From: Bacillus sp. NTK071
GTDB lineage: Bacteria > Bacillota > Bacilli > Bacillales > Guptibacillaceae
Assembly (NCBI RefSeq): GCF_017303315.1
Contig: NZ_JAFKOI010000002.1
Coordinates: 1-64,000 of the forward strand
Reading direction: 5' to 3'
Length of the DNA stretch: 64,000 nt
This document shows, one piece after another, positions 42,570 through 52,993 of this stretch. The notes under the pieces are model-generated. The model did no database searches. It was not told the origin of the DNA and worked only from the letters and a program-made list of their open reading frames with translations. How positions within the stretch are numbered: position 1 is the first letter of the stretch; each line of letters opens with the position of its first letter. Made by a program: the position numbers and the translations under genes.

Positions 42570-43844
42570 TTATTCCTCGTTAAATGTTTCTTCACCAAAT
42601 CTGAGGATTTCTTCTTCAAGGTGTACTAACGTTGGATCAAGCTTCAAAGCAAGCTTAAATGCCTCTACAGCTTCCTCACGGCGGCCTTCCTCAATTAAGA
42701 ATAAACCATACTCTTCAAGAAAAATAGGATCGTTTTTGAAATAAGTATATGCGTTTTCGTAACGTTTTATGGCATCTTTATACTCTTCCATCTGTGCATA
42801 AGCTGTTGCAGCTGACCAGTCGAGATAAGGATCACTCTGATCTCCTTCTTCAATATTGTTAAGCAAGTCAATAATATCTTCATACCGCTCCTCTGTTCTA
42901 AGGAAAGTAGCCAGTGTTTTCGCTGCTTCAATGTGTGTCGGATTAATGGCAAGTAACTCACGTAAATATTGCTCACCACTTTTGTTATCATGTGTTTTAT
43001 AGCTTAACCTGCTTGCTTGTAAATATAGCTCTTCGTTAAATTCATCTACTTTAATACCTTGAACAAGCGTTTGAATCGCTTCAGTAGTCGCACCTTCTTC
43101 TTCATAAGCTCTAGCAAGGTACGGATAAAGGGTACTATATTGCGGGTCTAGGTCTTTTAATTCGTTAAAAGCGTTAATCGCCTTTCGATACTCACTGATT
43201 TGTAGCGCAGTGAATCCATATCCAAATAGCGCATTAATTTCACGCCCGTTCTCTAACCCCTTTTCATAAAAAGTTAGGGCTTCTTCAAATTGACCACTTC
43301 CACTCAGCGCCTCAGCGAGTCTAAGTTCGATATTCTCATTAGCTAACTCACCTTTGGTACCTAGAACTGATTCGTAATAAGGAACAGCTTTAAGATGATG
43401 TCCCTGAGTTAAATAGAATTCCCCAAGACCAAAATCAATGATCGGCTCGTCCGGTGAAATTCGCTTGGCCTCAAGTAGTTTTTGTTCAGCTACCTCTTCC
43501 AATCCTTCTGTTTGGTACAAGTCTGCAAGTAACAAAAGGGCAGGAGGATAGGCAGCGTCGTTCGCATCTATTTTATTAAGAGCAGCGATGGCGTCCTGCT
43601 CCTGCTCAAGATCTACATAGCATTCAGCCGCCTGGACGAGCAATTCTCCCTCTTTCGGGTAATGAATCAATAATTCCTCAACTACATCTCTTGAGTCCTC
43701 AATTAACCCAAGACTGTAATAAATGTTGGATAGATCGTACAATCCTTCGTGATCAGCTTCCTTACGAACTTCCTTAAGTTCTTCTAATCCCTTTTCAAAA
43801 TTTCCTGACTCAATTAACGAGACAGCTTGTTTAAGACGCTCCAC
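42570..43844 (-). CDS. ypiA: Tetratricopeptide-repeat protein YpiA
   Basis: A 424-residue protein made of about a dozen TPR-like 34-residue helical pairs (for example YPPALLLLADLYQTEGLEEVAEQKLLEA and PAYEEEGATTEAIQTLVQGIK style repeats, ending in the canonical EAVEAFKLALKLDPT). It probably serves as a scaffold in the cytosol; a partner is not known. GTG start preceded by GGAG sites. It overlaps the upstream unknown gene by 31 bp. Same place as ypiA in B. subtilis. Confidence 0.92.
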   Translation of the reverse strand: MERLKQAVSLIESGNFEKGLEELKEVRKEADHEGLYDLSNIYYSLGLIEDSRDVVEELLIHYPKEGELLVQAAECYVDLEQEQDAIAALNKIDANDAAYPPALLLLADLYQTEGLEEVAEQKLLEAKRISPDEPIIDFGLGEFYLTQGHHLKAVPYYESVLGTKGELANENIELRLAEALSGSGQFEEALTFYEKGLENGREINALFGYGFTALQISEYRKAINAFNELKDLDPQYSTLYPYLARAYEEEGATTEAIQTLVQGIKVDEFNEELYLQASRLSYKTHDNKSGEQYLRELLAINPTHIEAAKTLATFLRTEERYEDIIDLLNNIEEGDQSDPYLDWSAATAYAQMEEYKDAIKRYENAYTYFKNDPIFLEEYGLFLIEEGRREEAVEAFKLALKLDPTLVHLEEEILRFGEETFNEE

Positions 43845-44773
43845 GCTCCAAAACTCCTTCTAACACTTCTTATTTTATTTCGGTGATCCGCAGTAAAAAA
43901 CGATGGTTTATGAATATTTAGGTGTTTACCGTAGCCTACTTTCATCATAATGTTATCGTTTACTTTAAGTAATTCTCCACGAAGTCCTGAAATGATTGGG
44001 TCTCTTCCATCATAATCAAGATTTTGCTCTTCTTCAACTTGATTGCCTGAATTCTGTTTATAGAGATTATAATCAAAATCTGAGCCAGATGCTAAACATC
44101 CTTTCATGGGATAGAGGCCAGTTCTTTTCATCAATTCAGGTGATAGTTCTTTCTTATTTATTATATTTTGATAAAAGGAAGCATCAAGTCCCTTTAGTTG
44201 TGCCTCACATAATAGTCTTAAGCGCTCTTGATCGACCTTATCTTTTGGAAAAGTTCTAAGAAATGAAAAATCTGGTATTATGACTGACCTATATGGAAAA
44301 TTAGCTTGAATGATCCATTCTAACACAATATCATTCCAGCTTTCCTCTGTTTTAAACTCAGCGATTACGAAAGGAATATGGTAACGAGCGCATTTTCTAA
44401 TTACTTCTGGTGTAAGGTTCGACGCATCCATCCGTATTCCGATTACGTAATCAATTGGACTTTTAGTAAGTGAACAAATAGATTCATTAAGTTCTTGCTC
44501 AAATGTCCGCTCGTGATGGAGAGTCATGATTGTAAGGATTGTGGTTGCTCCACGCATAATGAATTGTTTCATTTCTTCAAAAAAATCATCCTCAGATTTT
44601 GAACCTAGACCTTCTACGAACAGGATTTTCCCAGGTTTCATCAGGAGTTGATCAAAAGAGCAGCTAATTCCTTTTTCTAATCTTCCATCGGTTGTTTTGT
44701 AAGTTATTTTCGAATCAGTAACCAATTTATAGTTAGTGCCATTAATAGAAACGTTTTCAAATAGATGTTTCAT
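43814..44773 (-). CDS. Hypothetical protein upstream of ypiA
   Basis: A 319-residue soluble protein (MKHLFENVSINGTNYKLVTDS start). The first ~200 residues alternate beta strands and helices, with GKILFVEGLGSKSEDDFFEEMKQFIMRGATTILTIMT and HIPFVIAEFKTEESWNDIVL looking like a TIM-barrel or amidohydrolase-like layout, but no metal-binding histidine set is present. The last ~70 residues are basic (KLSRRNK-rich). I do not recognise the family. It shares a transcript with ypiA through a 31-bp overlap and is preceded by a promoter and a terminator-bearing leader. Confidence 0.7.
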   Translation of the reverse strand: MKHLFENVSINGTNYKLVTDSKITYKTTDGRLEKGISCSFDQLLMKPGKILFVEGLGSKSEDDFFEEMKQFIMRGATTILTIMTLHHERTFEQELNESICSLTKSPIDYVIGIRMDASNLTPEVIRKCARYHIPFVIAEFKTEESWNDIVLEWIIQANFPYRSVIIPDFSFLRTFPKDKVDQERLRLLCEAQLKGLDASFYQNIINKKELSPELMKRTGLYPMKGCLASGSDFDYNLYKQNSGNQVEEEQNLDYDGRDPIISGLRGELLKVNDNIMMKVGYGKHLNIHKPSFFTADHRNKIRSVRRSFGAWSVLNKLSR

Positions 44774-44857
44774 ATTGGTTCCTCCCCATACCTGCCTTAG
44801 TACTGACAGGCTATGTGCTAGGGAAGGTGAATATGTCTCACCTTAAAGGATCACAAT

Positions 44858-44908
44858 GAAAAAATTCCCTGTGTAGAAAGCGCATGTTAGCGCTTTCAAA
44901 ACACAGGG
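44858..44908 (-). terminator. Terminator-type hairpin in the leader of the 44773 gene
   Basis: Two stacked stems, CCCTGTGT/ACACAGGG (44867-44874 with 44901-44908) and GAAAGCGC/GCGCTTTC (44876-44883 with 44890-44897), followed by AATTTTTT on the minus strand. It sits about 85 nt ahead of the start codon and downstream of a promoter, so it can act as an attenuator. Confidence 0.75.
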
Positions 44909-44954
44909 ACAAAATAAATATGGATAGGAGTGGAGAGAAACCATTACTATTCTT

Positions 44955-44982
44955 AGTATAACAGGTAATTTTAGAAAATCAA
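44955..44982 (-). promoter_or_regulatory. Promoter for the leader and the 44773-ypiA operon
   Basis: TTGATT (44977-44982), a 16-bp spacer and TATACT (44955-44960) on the minus strand. Confidence 0.65.
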
Positions 44983-45035
44983 CAGATTGTTCCGAAAATT
45001 AGGATTGTTTTTGTGAATCGATCTTTAAATAACTC

Positions 45036-45068
45036 TAATAAAAGAACAGGTCCCTATGAACCTGTTCT
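45036..45068 (-). terminator. Terminator of the aromatic supraoperon
   Basis: A 9-bp stem AGAACAGGT/ACCTGTTCT (45043-45051 with 45060-45068), then TTTTATTA on the minus strand. The aroA stop codon lies inside it. Confidence 0.9.
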
Positions 45069-46340
45069 CAACTGCTTCAAATGTTCAAAAAATTCAGGAT
45101 AAGAAACCTTAATAGCTTCTGGCATGGCTAGTTCAACCTTGCCTTCTGTTATACATCCAGCAATTGCAAGCATCATCCCGATACGGTGGTCGCCAAGGCT
45201 AGATACTGCTGCTCCATGGAGAGGTGTAGGCCCATCAATCACCATTCCATCGTTTGTAGCCGTAACTGAAGCTCCAAGCTTCTGTAGCTCATCAACAACT
45301 GCATCAATTCGATTAGTTTCCTTCACTTTTAATTCTGCAGCATCTTTAATCACTGTTCTACCATTTGCCTGTGTAGCTAGAAGTGCAATAATTGGAATCT
45401 CATCAATTAAACGAGGAATCATATCTCCCTTAATGGTTGACCCAGTAAGTTTACTTGTTTTGATTGTTAAATCAGCCACTTCTTCTTGATTTACGATCCT
45501 TCTATTTAGAATAGATAGTGATGCCCCCATATTCTCTAATACATCAAGAATTCCAGCTCGGGTTTGGTTTATTCCAACGTTCAAAAGAGTTATCGTACTA
45601 TCCGGCACAATCGCACCGGCTACAAGGAAGAAAGCAGCAGATGAAATATCACCAGGTACTTCGACATTTATAGCCCTCAGCTTCTGTCCACCCTTTACGC
45701 TAACAGATCGACCATCACGCTTCACTTCAACACCAAAGCTTTCAAGCATATTCTCAGTATGATTACGTGACAAATGTGGTTCATGTACTGTCGTGACACC
45801 AGTCGCTTGAATGCCTGCTAGCAGAATAGCTGATTTCACCTGAGCACTTGCTACAGGTGAAGTATATGTAATACCATTTAGGTTTCCACCTCTAATTGAA
45901 ATAGGGGCATATGTGCCATTGCTTCTGCCGTCTACACTAGCACCCATTTTCAATAAGGGAATTGATACACGGTTCATTGGCCTTTTGGCAATTGACTCGT
46001 CACCTGAAAGTACTGAGTGATAGGGTCTCCCTGCTAGTAAGCCCATCATGAGACGGAATGTAGTACCGGAATTCCCAACATCAAGAAGCCGTGAAGGTTC
46101 TTGTAATCCATCTATTCCTAAACCCTCTACAACTACAGAAGCTCCATCCTGTTTAATATTTACACCCATTTGTTTAAAACATGCAATTGTACTTAAACAA
46201 TCAGCACCTGTTAAAAAATTCGTAATATGAGTTGTGCCTTCCGCAATCGATCCAAACATGACGGCGCGGTGAGAGATAGATTTATCGCCTGGAATAGTGA
46301 TACTACCTTGAAGTTTATTTGCTTTCATTATCGTTTCCAT
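45054..46340 (-). CDS. aroA: 3-phosphoshikimate 1-carboxyvinyltransferase (EPSP synthase)
   Basis: A 428-residue two-domain synthase joining shikimate-3-phosphate and PEP. Marks are [66 protein letters not shown] and [21 protein letters not shown]. The start [10 protein letters not shown]-like ATG at 46340 has AAGGAG nine bases upstream; a longer frame would overlap tyrA by 179 bp and is rejected. Last gene of the aro/trp supraoperon (named aroE in B. subtilis). Confidence 0.96.
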   Translation of the reverse strand: METIMKANKLQGSITIPGDKSISHRAVMFGSIAEGTTHITNFLTGADCLSTIACFKQMGVNIKQDGASVVVEGLGIDGLQEPSRLLDVGNSGTTFRLMMGLLAGRPYHSVLSGDESIAKRPMNRVSIPLLKMGASVDGRSNGTYAPISIRGGNLNGITYTSPVASAQVKSAILLAGIQATGVTTVHEPHLSRNHTENMLESFGVEVKRDGRSVSVKGGQKLRAINVEVPGDISSAAFFLVAGAIVPDSTITLLNVGINQTRAGILDVLENMGASLSILNRRIVNQEEVADLTIKTSKLTGSTIKGDMIPRLIDEIPIIALLATQANGRTVIKDAAELKVKETNRIDAVVDELQKLGASVTATNDGMVIDGPTPLHGAAVSSLGDHRIGMMLAIAGCITEGKVELAMPEAIKVSYPEFFEHLKQLRTGS

Positions 46341-46353
46341 ACTAACGATCTCC

Positions 46354-47460
46354 TTATTTATCATCAACATACGTATCGAAATCACGTTCAAGGACAGCTT
46401 TAGCATTATCTCGGTCAAGTTCTGATCTGAAGCTAATTCGCAAAACTCCCATGATATCTTCACGCGTTTCGATAATACGAATATTGGTAATCGAAATTTC
46501 TTCACCCGCAAGTTTTTGTGTAACAGCTGCAATGACCCCAGGTTGATCTTGAACGTCTAGAAACAAGTCATAAAACGCCGGAATAGCGCCTCTTGATCGA
46601 ACTGGTAAACCGTCACGAAAATCTTTGGCATCTGCAAAATAATCAAAAATTTTGTCGCCATCTTCTTGGTCAATGTAGCTTCGTATGCGGTCAAGTTCTA
46701 GTTTTAAATCATCCGTCATTTGTAGCAATACTTTTTTATTTCGTAATAGAATGTCTCGCCACATCACGGGACTCGCAGATGCGATCCGGGTAATGTCACG
46801 AAACCCACCTGCCGCAAATCTAGCTACATTAAAACGTTGATTATTATTACTCTCACTGACAAAATTCACAAGGCTTGCTGCAAGAATATGTGGAAAATGA
46901 CTAATTAAGCCTACCAGATAGTCATGCTCTTCTGCTTCTAACTCGACAAACGTTGCATTCGTTCCACTTAACAAGTCCATGAGCTTACTGAGGTCCTCTT
47001 CTTGAACACCTTGATCAGGAGTAAGGATATAAAAAGCATTCTCAAATAGATGAGATTTTGCGGCAGAAACACCTGTTTTATGTGATCCAGCCATAGGATG
47101 CCCACCAATAAACGTTATCGATGGATGCAAAATACTTTTTGCATGTTTCACAATCGAATGTTTTGTGCTACCAACATCAGATATAATAACCTTGCTTTTT
47201 AATGAAATCTCACTCAATTGCGCCAAAATGTGTTCCGTTTGAACAACGGGTGCAGCAATCATAATAAAGTCGGCTGATTGGACAGCTTCTTCCAGTGAAG
47301 AAGCTGTCTCATCAACGACTCGAAGAGCTTTTGCAAGTTGGAGCTGATTTTGATTCACATCAAAACCAGTTATCCATGCATCTTCGTGGTTATTTTTGAT
47401 TGCTAGCGCAATCGAACCTCCTATTAAACCGAGACCAATCACAGCAACTTGTTTACTCAT
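46354..47460 (-). CDS. tyrA: Prephenate dehydrogenase
   Basis: A 368-residue NAD-dependent enzyme for tyrosine synthesis. N-terminal Rossmann fold [49 protein letters not shown] in the catalytic part, and a C-terminal ACT domain (~290-368, [23 protein letters not shown]) that normally gives tyrosine feedback. It overlaps hisC by 4 bp. Confidence 0.96.
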   Translation of the reverse strand: MSKQVAVIGLGLIGGSIALAIKNNHEDAWITGFDVNQNQLQLAKALRVVDETASSLEEAVQSADFIMIAAPVVQTEHILAQLSEISLKSKVIISDVGSTKHSIVKHAKSILHPSITFIGGHPMAGSHKTGVSAAKSHLFENAFYILTPDQGVQEEDLSKLMDLLSGTNATFVELEAEEHDYLVGLISHFPHILAASLVNFVSESNNNQRFNVARFAAGGFRDITRIASASPVMWRDILLRNKKVLLQMTDDLKLELDRIRSYIDQEDGDKIFDYFADAKDFRDGLPVRSRGAIPAFYDLFLDVQDQPGVIAAVTQKLAGEEISITNIRIIETREDIMGVLRISFRSELDRDNAKAVLERDFDTYVDDK

Positions 47461-48560
47461 GACTGGACCTTTCTACGTTCAACTAATAATTGAGTAAGAC
47501 AGCTAATAATTTCTCTATTCTGTTCTTCGGAACCAACAGTAATTCTTACAGATGTTGGGAATCCTAGAGCCGATCCTGATCGAACAATGTATCCATTCTT
47601 CAATAGATAATTAAAAACTTCATCCGCTGGTATACCAAAATCTATTAATACGAAATTCCCCTGTGATTGATATACTTCTAAATCGTACTGCTCACAAAAT
47701 TCATAATAAAGTGAACGCCCCTTCTCGTTCTCCACACGGCACATATCAATAAAGTTCTGGTCACCCAAGGCAGCAGTGGCAGCTGCTTGAGCAACGCGAG
47801 ATGTGTTAAACGGCTCTCTCGATGGTTCTATTGCTGCTACCACTTCAGAATTCGCTACACCGAAACCTACGCGAAGAGCTGCAATGCCGTATGCTTTTGA
47901 GAAAGTTCGAAGTACAACAAGGTTATTATAGTTATTTAATACAGCTAACGTATCTGGAAAGTCTTGAGCTGTTACATATTCTTTATAAGCTTCATCAACT
48001 ACAATAAGAACATGCTTTGGTACTTGGTCCAAGAAAGATATTAAATCTTTCTCAGGTACATGCTCTCCTGTAGGGTTGTTTGGTGAACAAACCCATATAA
48101 CGCGAGTGTTTTCGTCTATCTCATCAAGCATATTGCTTAACTGATGTTTTCCATCTTGCAATGGTACCTCACGAATCTCAGCATCCTCGATCACTGCATT
48201 ATGTCGATATTGTGGAAAAGTAGGTGTTGCCATAACCGTATTGGTTCCCTTTTCAAGATACGTTCTGCAAATCATCTGTACTACTTCATCAGAACCGTTA
48301 CCAAATACAATTTGATCTTCATTAACATTAAGATGTTCACTTACTGCTGTTCGTAAATCGGATGCATATCCATCTGGATAGATATTCAATTGTGTTAATT
48401 CTTTCTGAATGGCTTCTTTAACAGCTTGAGATGAGCCATAAGGATTCTCATTCGAAGCTAATTTCACAACTTCTTTTAGTCCAAGTTCTTTTTTCACTTC
48501 TTCAATTGGTTTACCTGGCTTGTAAGGGGTAAGACCCTTCAATTGTTGTTTTGGAATCAT
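47457..48560 (-). CDS. hisC: Histidinol-phosphate/aromatic aminotransferase
   Basis: A 367-residue class I/II PLP aminotransferase with K222 in [18 protein letters not shown] and [10 protein letters not shown]. In Bacillus the gene in this place acts in histidine synthesis and also transaminates prephenate products in tyrosine and phenylalanine synthesis. It follows trpA by 9 bp and overlaps tyrA by 4 bp, linking Trp and Tyr branches. Confidence 0.95.
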   Translation of the reverse strand: MIPKQQLKGLTPYKPGKPIEEVKKELGLKEVVKLASNENPYGSSQAVKEAIQKELTQLNIYPDGYASDLRTAVSEHLNVNEDQIVFGNGSDEVVQMICRTYLEKGTNTVMATPTFPQYRHNAVIEDAEIREVPLQDGKHQLSNMLDEIDENTRVIWVCSPNNPTGEHVPEKDLISFLDQVPKHVLIVVDEAYKEYVTAQDFPDTLAVLNNYNNLVVLRTFSKAYGIAALRVGFGVANSEVVAAIEPSREPFNTSRVAQAAATAALGDQNFIDMCRVENEKGRSLYYEFCEQYDLEVYQSQGNFVLIDFGIPADEVFNYLLKNGYIVRSGSALGFPTSVRITVGSEEQNREIISCLTQLLVERRKVQS

Positions 48561-48569
48561 GCGTGCACC

Positions 48570-49397
48570 TCACGTATTAATTTTCAGTTTCTCATATGGT
48601 GAAATCAAATCGCGAATATATGAACGAATATGATCGATCGCTTCTACCTGTGTTTCTTCATTTGTTAAACCATCAACTTGCGCTTCGATTTGACGAACAA
48701 TGGCACTCCCAACGATCACTCCATCACAGTATTCTTTAAGTTTTGCTACCTGCTCTGGAGCTGAGACCCCAAAACCAACAGCGACAGGAATAGGACTTCG
48801 GGATTTTACGCGATCAATGAATTCGAAGACAGACGAATGAAAATCTGTACGTGTCCCTGTAACACCGAGTGATGAAACACAATAGAGAAAACCTGATGCT
48901 TCATTAGCAATTGCAGTAAGACGCTTATCAGATGTTGTAGGAGCTACTAGCGAGATAAGAGCCGTATCGTTCATTTTACAGCTTTCTCTCCATTCTTCAC
49001 TCTCTTCAAAAGGAAGATCAGGCACTAAAAGTCCATCGATGTTATTTTCACGCACTAAAGCGAAGAAGCGTTCTTCTCCTAATTGTAACAAAAGATTGTA
49101 ATAAGTAAATACAATCACAGGAATTTCAAGTCCGCGTTCGCGCATTTTTGGAACGATATCCATAGCTTTCTCTAAACTCATCCCATGCTCAAGCGCCCGA
49201 ATAGAGGCCCGTTGAATAACTGGGCCATCCGCTAACGGGTCAGAATAAGGAATTCCAAGTTCAATAGCATTCGCACCTTCTTCTTGTAGCATGAGAGCAA
49301 GCTTAATTGTTGCTTCCTCAGTTGGATCTCCCGCTACAATAAACGGGATGAATAAATCGCTGCGTCCATCTACATGTTTTTCGAAACGTTTATTCAT
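48570..49397 (-). CDS. trpA: Tryptophan synthase alpha subunit
   Basis: A 275-residue TIM barrel that cleaves indole-3-glycerol phosphate to indole. Catalytic E46 and D57 lie in [22 protein letters not shown]; other marks are [21 protein letters not shown] and [12 protein letters not shown]. The start MNKRFEK at 49397 overlaps the trpB end by 8 bp and has GGAGGTGAGG upstream; the frame runs further back but would overlap trpB for 146 bp. Confidence 0.96.
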   Translation of the reverse strand: MNKRFEKHVDGRSDLFIPFIVAGDPTEEATIKLALMLQEEGANAIELGIPYSDPLADGPVIQRASIRALEHGMSLEKAMDIVPKMRERGLEIPVIVFTYYNLLLQLGEERFFALVRENNIDGLLVPDLPFEESEEWRESCKMNDTALISLVAPTTSDKRLTAIANEASGFLYCVSSLGVTGTRTDFHSSVFEFIDRVKSRSPIPVAVGFGVSAPEQVAKLKEYCDGVIVGSAIVRQIEAQVDGLTNEETQVEAIDHIRSYIRDLISPYEKLKINT

Positions 49398-50577
49398 CAA
49401 CCTCACCTCCAAGATGTTCCATAATCGTGTGAACGTCTTTATCTCCTCTACCTGATAGGCATACAAGGATCGTTTCATTTGTTGCCATGTCAGGCGCTTG
49501 TTTAATCGCTTCTGATAGGGCATGTGCACTTTCAATTGCTGGAATAATACCCTCTTCTTCTGATAATACTTTCAAAGCATCAAGTGCTTCCATATCAGTG
49601 ATACCAGTATACGTCACTCTACCAGTCTCCGATAAATAAGCATGTTCAGGCCCGATACCCGGATAATCCAGACCAGCTGAGATGGAATGCGGTTCCTGAA
49701 TTTGTCCAGTCTCATTTTGAAGTAGATACGTGATAGAACCATGAATAACTCCAAGTCGTCCTTCTGATAGTGTTGCTGCATGTTCACCAGTATGGATTCC
49801 TTTACCTGCAGCCTCTACTCCAACTAATTGAACATCATCCTGAAGAAATGGATAGAACATTCCCATTGCGTTACTCCCACCCCCAACACAAGCGATGACT
49901 TTATTAGGAAGATCAGTCATTTGCTCTCGTGATTCGTCTCCAATCACTCTTTGGAAGTCGCGAACCATTTTAGGATATGGATGTGGTCCTACAACTGAGC
50001 CTATTAAATAAAACGTATCTTCCACATTTGCTACCCAATAGCGAATAGCTTCATTTGTAGCATCTTTCAGCGTCTTACTACCAGATGATACAGGAACCAC
50101 TTCAGCTCCAAGAAGCTTCATCCGAAAGACATTCAATTCTTGACGTCTAATATCTTCTTCACCCATGAATACTTTACACTCTAGACCAAATCGTGCAGCA
50201 ACTGTTGCGGCAGCTACACCATGCTGTCCGGCTCCTGTTTCCGCTACTATTTTTTCTTTACCCATTCGTACTGCAAGAAGTGCCTGTCCAATAGCATTGT
50301 TTAGTTTATGTGCACCCGTATGGTTAAGATCTTCTCGCTTTAAATAAATTTGTGCTCCACCCAGGCGTTTGGATAAATTTTCTGCATGCGTAATAGGTGT
50401 TGGTCGCCCAGAGTACTTTTTCAATTCTTCGTGGTAGTTTGCCATAAACTGTTCGTCAGCCATTGCTTCATCTAATGATTGCTCTAATTCTTCTAGTGCA
50501 TACATTGCTGTTTCAGGTACGTATTTTCCACCAAATCTTCCGTATCTACCGCGCTGATCAGGTACCATTGTTGACAT
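49390..50577 (-). CDS. trpB: Tryptophan synthase beta subunit
   Basis: A 395-residue PLP enzyme that joins indole and serine. PLP lysine K91 in [14 protein letters not shown], the [11 protein letters not shown] loop, GGGSNAMG phosphate site and [10 protein letters not shown]; it is normal length. It follows trpF by 2 bp and overlaps trpA by 8 bp. Confidence 0.97.
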   Translation of the reverse strand: MSTMVPDQRGRYGRFGGKYVPETAMYALEELEQSLDEAMADEQFMANYHEELKKYSGRPTPITHAENLSKRLGGAQIYLKREDLNHTGAHKLNNAIGQALLAVRMGKEKIVAETGAGQHGVAAATVAARFGLECKVFMGEEDIRRQELNVFRMKLLGAEVVPVSSGSKTLKDATNEAIRYWVANVEDTFYLIGSVVGPHPYPKMVRDFQRVIGDESREQMTDLPNKVIACVGGGSNAMGMFYPFLQDDVQLVGVEAAGKGIHTGEHAATLSEGRLGVIHGSITYLLQNETGQIQEPHSISAGLDYPGIGPEHAYLSETGRVTYTGITDMEALDALKVLSEEEGIIPAIESAHALSEAIKQAPDMATNETILVCLSGRGDKDVHTIMEHLGGEVDE

Positions 50578-50579
50578 CT

Positions 50580-51218
50580 TTATCCCAGCCTTTCTTTCAT
50601 TCGGTTAATCTTATTCTCATCTTTCCTATCATCTATTTCGATTCCGCTTGAAACATCAATACCATCAGGATTGTATTCAATTAACTCATTAACATTATCT
50701 GGATTAACGCCTCCTGCAATAAACAAAGGAACATTTTGGTTTTCGGCTTCGAATTGATATTCAGGAATCGCCTTCCAATCAAATCGCTTTCCAGTCCCTC
50801 CCCATTGTCCAGGAAGCTTCGTGTCGACGAGGTAACCATCAACTGCCTCTGAATACCGCGACATATTAGCAAGAGCACCATCACCGTGATGGAGCACTTT
50901 CCAAACTTGCTTTCCAGTCATTTGCTTGATTTTCGCTACAAATGCTGGAGTTTCTTTGCCGTGCAGCTGTATGATATCTAAGGGAACCTCGCTTACGGTT
51001 TGAGCCAACTCTTCAAGCTCGGGGTTAACAAAGACCCCTACAATTTTCATCGGCTTTTCTGGTGGATAATTTTTAAGCCATACAGCAACCTCTTCATTTG
51101 AAACACGGCGAATGCTATCCGCAAAAATAAACCCAGCGTACTGAACACCACTTAACCTAACTGTTTGCCAATCCTTTAAGGAACGATTTCCGCATAATTT
51201 AAGTTCAGGCGTTTTCAT
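50580..51218 (-). CDS. trpF: Phosphoribosylanthranilate isomerase
   Basis: A 212-residue TIM barrel isomerase. The KLCGNRSL pattern near the N terminus holds the catalytic cysteine, with [22 protein letters not shown], and [11 protein letters not shown] plus GIDVSSGIE near the C terminus. The start [11 protein letters not shown] at 51218 overlaps the trpC end by 14 bp. Confidence 0.95.
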   Translation of the reverse strand: MKTPELKLCGNRSLKDWQTVRLSGVQYAGFIFADSIRRVSNEEVAVWLKNYPPEKPMKIVGVFVNPELEELAQTVSEVPLDIIQLHGKETPAFVAKIKQMTGKQVWKVLHHGDGALANMSRYSEAVDGYLVDTKLPGQWGGTGKRFDWKAIPEYQFEAENQNVPLFIAGGVNPDNVNELIEYNPDGIDVSSGIEIDDRKDENKINRMKERLG

Positions 51219-51975
51219 GTACTGTTTCACCAAACAATCTTCTAATCCCTGCTTCATATGTGCCACCGCGCATTAATGCTTCACCAACAAGTACAGCTGA
51301 AGCCCCTGCGCTCTTAACATCCTGAATGTCCTTATAAGTCGAAATTCCACTCTCACTAATCATCAAAGTTGATTCAGGTATAAAGTGACTAAGCAAATGT
51401 GTTTGCTTTGTCGATGTTTCAAAAGTTGATAGATTGCGGTTGTTAACTCCTATTACAGCAGGTGTAAAAGAAGCGGTTAGTTCCTTCAATTCTTCTTCTG
51501 AATGAACTTCAACCAAACATTCTAAATCGAAAGAAGCTGCAAGCTGATAGAACTCTTTCGTTTTTTGAACACCAAGCGTTCTTACGATCAATAGAATCGC
51601 GTCCGCCCCTATACGTTTGCTTTCTTCGATCTGTCTTTCATCGATAATAAAGTCTTTTCTTAGGATCGGTAAATTCACATGTTTCTTAACTTCTGTTAAG
51701 AAAGAGTTTGACCCTTTGAAAAACGTCTCATCAGTTAATACTGAAATGGCATCGGCACCCGCTTTTTCATACGCCTCAGCCACCTCCACCGGATCAAAAT
51801 TGTCATTTATGATTCCCTTCGACGGAGAAGCTTTCTTCACTTCCGCAATAAGGCCAAGTTCATGTGTTGGATTTTGTAAACTTTCAATAAATGATACATT
51901 GTTGAATTTTTGATCTTCAGGCATGTTAAACCGCGCCATTTCTTCGTGCTTTACTTCTATTATTCGATCAAGCAT
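51205..51975 (-). CDS. trpC: Indole-3-glycerol phosphate synthase
   Basis: A 256-residue TIM barrel. Catalytic lysines lie in GLIAEVKKASPSKGII and PILRKDFIIDERQIEESKRIGADAILLI, with VGVNNRNLSTFET and ISESGISTYKDI downstream. The start MLDRIIEVKHEEM at 51975 is preferred, since an in-frame ATG two codons earlier is too near the AAGGAG site. It overlaps trpD by 8 bp and trpF by 14 bp. Confidence 0.95.
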   Translation of the reverse strand: MLDRIIEVKHEEMARFNMPEDQKFNNVSFIESLQNPTHELGLIAEVKKASPSKGIINDNFDPVEVAEAYEKAGADAISVLTDETFFKGSNSFLTEVKKHVNLPILRKDFIIDERQIEESKRIGADAILLIVRTLGVQKTKEFYQLAASFDLECLVEVHSEEELKELTASFTPAVIGVNNRNLSTFETSTKQTHLLSHFIPESTLMISESGISTYKDIQDVKSAGASAVLVGEALMRGGTYEAGIRRLFGETVHENA

Positions 51976-52993
51976 GAACATTCAACTCCTTTTCCTCACG
52001 TAAGAGATTCAGTTGATTTCTTGCAGTACCATTTTTGATTGCGTCGCTTGCCATCTGAACACCCTCTTTAATCGAGTCACTTGCACCAGCAAGATAGAGC
52101 GCTGCTCCCGCATTATAAAGTACAATTCCTGTACTCGCTTCATTCCCATCGCCATTGAAAATTTGCTTGATAATCGTAGCACTCTCTTTCGAAGTATCAA
52201 CTCTTAAATCATTTTGGTTACATGAAAGTAGTCCTACATCTTCTGGCGTATGACGGTATGTGAAAACTTCCTCATCTTTCAACTCAACAAAATCTGTATA
52301 AGTCGAGATCGAGCATTCATCCATACCTTCACCACCTGTAACAAACAACGCCCGCTTTGTGCCAAGACGTTTTAGAGCCTCCGCCATTTTCAATGCCTTT
52401 TCATGGCTGTATACACCAATTAACTGTGACTGACTTCCAGCTGGATTAGCTAATGGGCCAAGGCTATTAAATACCGTTCGAAAACCGATTGCTTTGCGGG
52501 CATTTACAGCATGTTTCATTGCGGTATGATAATTTGGTGCAAACAAGAAACACATATTTCTCTCTTTCAGTGTTTGAATTGCATCATCACGAGAAGATTG
52601 AGTTGGGATAGCTAGTTCATCTAATACATCCGCACTTCCACTTTTAGAAGAAACAGCTCTATTGCCATGTTTCGCTACTTTAACTCCAAGACTTGATACA
52701 AGAATAGCTGAAGCGGTTGAAATATTAAAGGTCGATTGCCCATCTCCACCGGTACCACATGTATCAATAAGGGGAAGCCCCCCATGGTCAAGTTGTATGA
52801 CATGGTTACGTAACGATCTAACAAAACCAGTCAGTTCATCAACCGTCTCGCCTCTCATTTCAAGAATCGTTAGGAAACTAGCAATTTGCGCATCATCTGC
52901 TTTTCCTTCCATAATGACATCCATTATTTGCTCTGCCATTGATTCAGATAGTGTCTCTCCTGCGATCATTCTCTGTAACTGTTCTTTAAACAT
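51968..52993 (-). CDS. trpD: Anthranilate phosphoribosyltransferase
   Basis: A 341-residue transferase that adds the PRPP moiety to anthranilate. PRPP loop DTCGTGGDGQSTFNIST, HGNRAVSSKSGSADVLD with the anthranilate site, and GPLANPAG. It overlaps trpE and trpC by 8 bp each. If kynureninase is active, its anthranilate can also enter here. Confidence 0.96.
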   Translation of the reverse strand: MFKEQLQRMIAGETLSESMAEQIMDVIMEGKADDAQIASFLTILEMRGETVDELTGFVRSLRNHVIQLDHGGLPLIDTCGTGGDGQSTFNISTASAILVSSLGVKVAKHGNRAVSSKSGSADVLDELAIPTQSSRDDAIQTLKERNMCFLFAPNYHTAMKHAVNARKAIGFRTVFNSLGPLANPAGSQSQLIGVYSHEKALKMAEALKRLGTKRALFVTGGEGMDECSISTYTDFVELKDEEVFTYRHTPEDVGLLSCNQNDLRVDTSKESATIIKQIFNGDGNEASTGIVLYNAGAALYLAGASDSIKEGVQMASDAIKNGTARNQLNLLREEKELNVHA

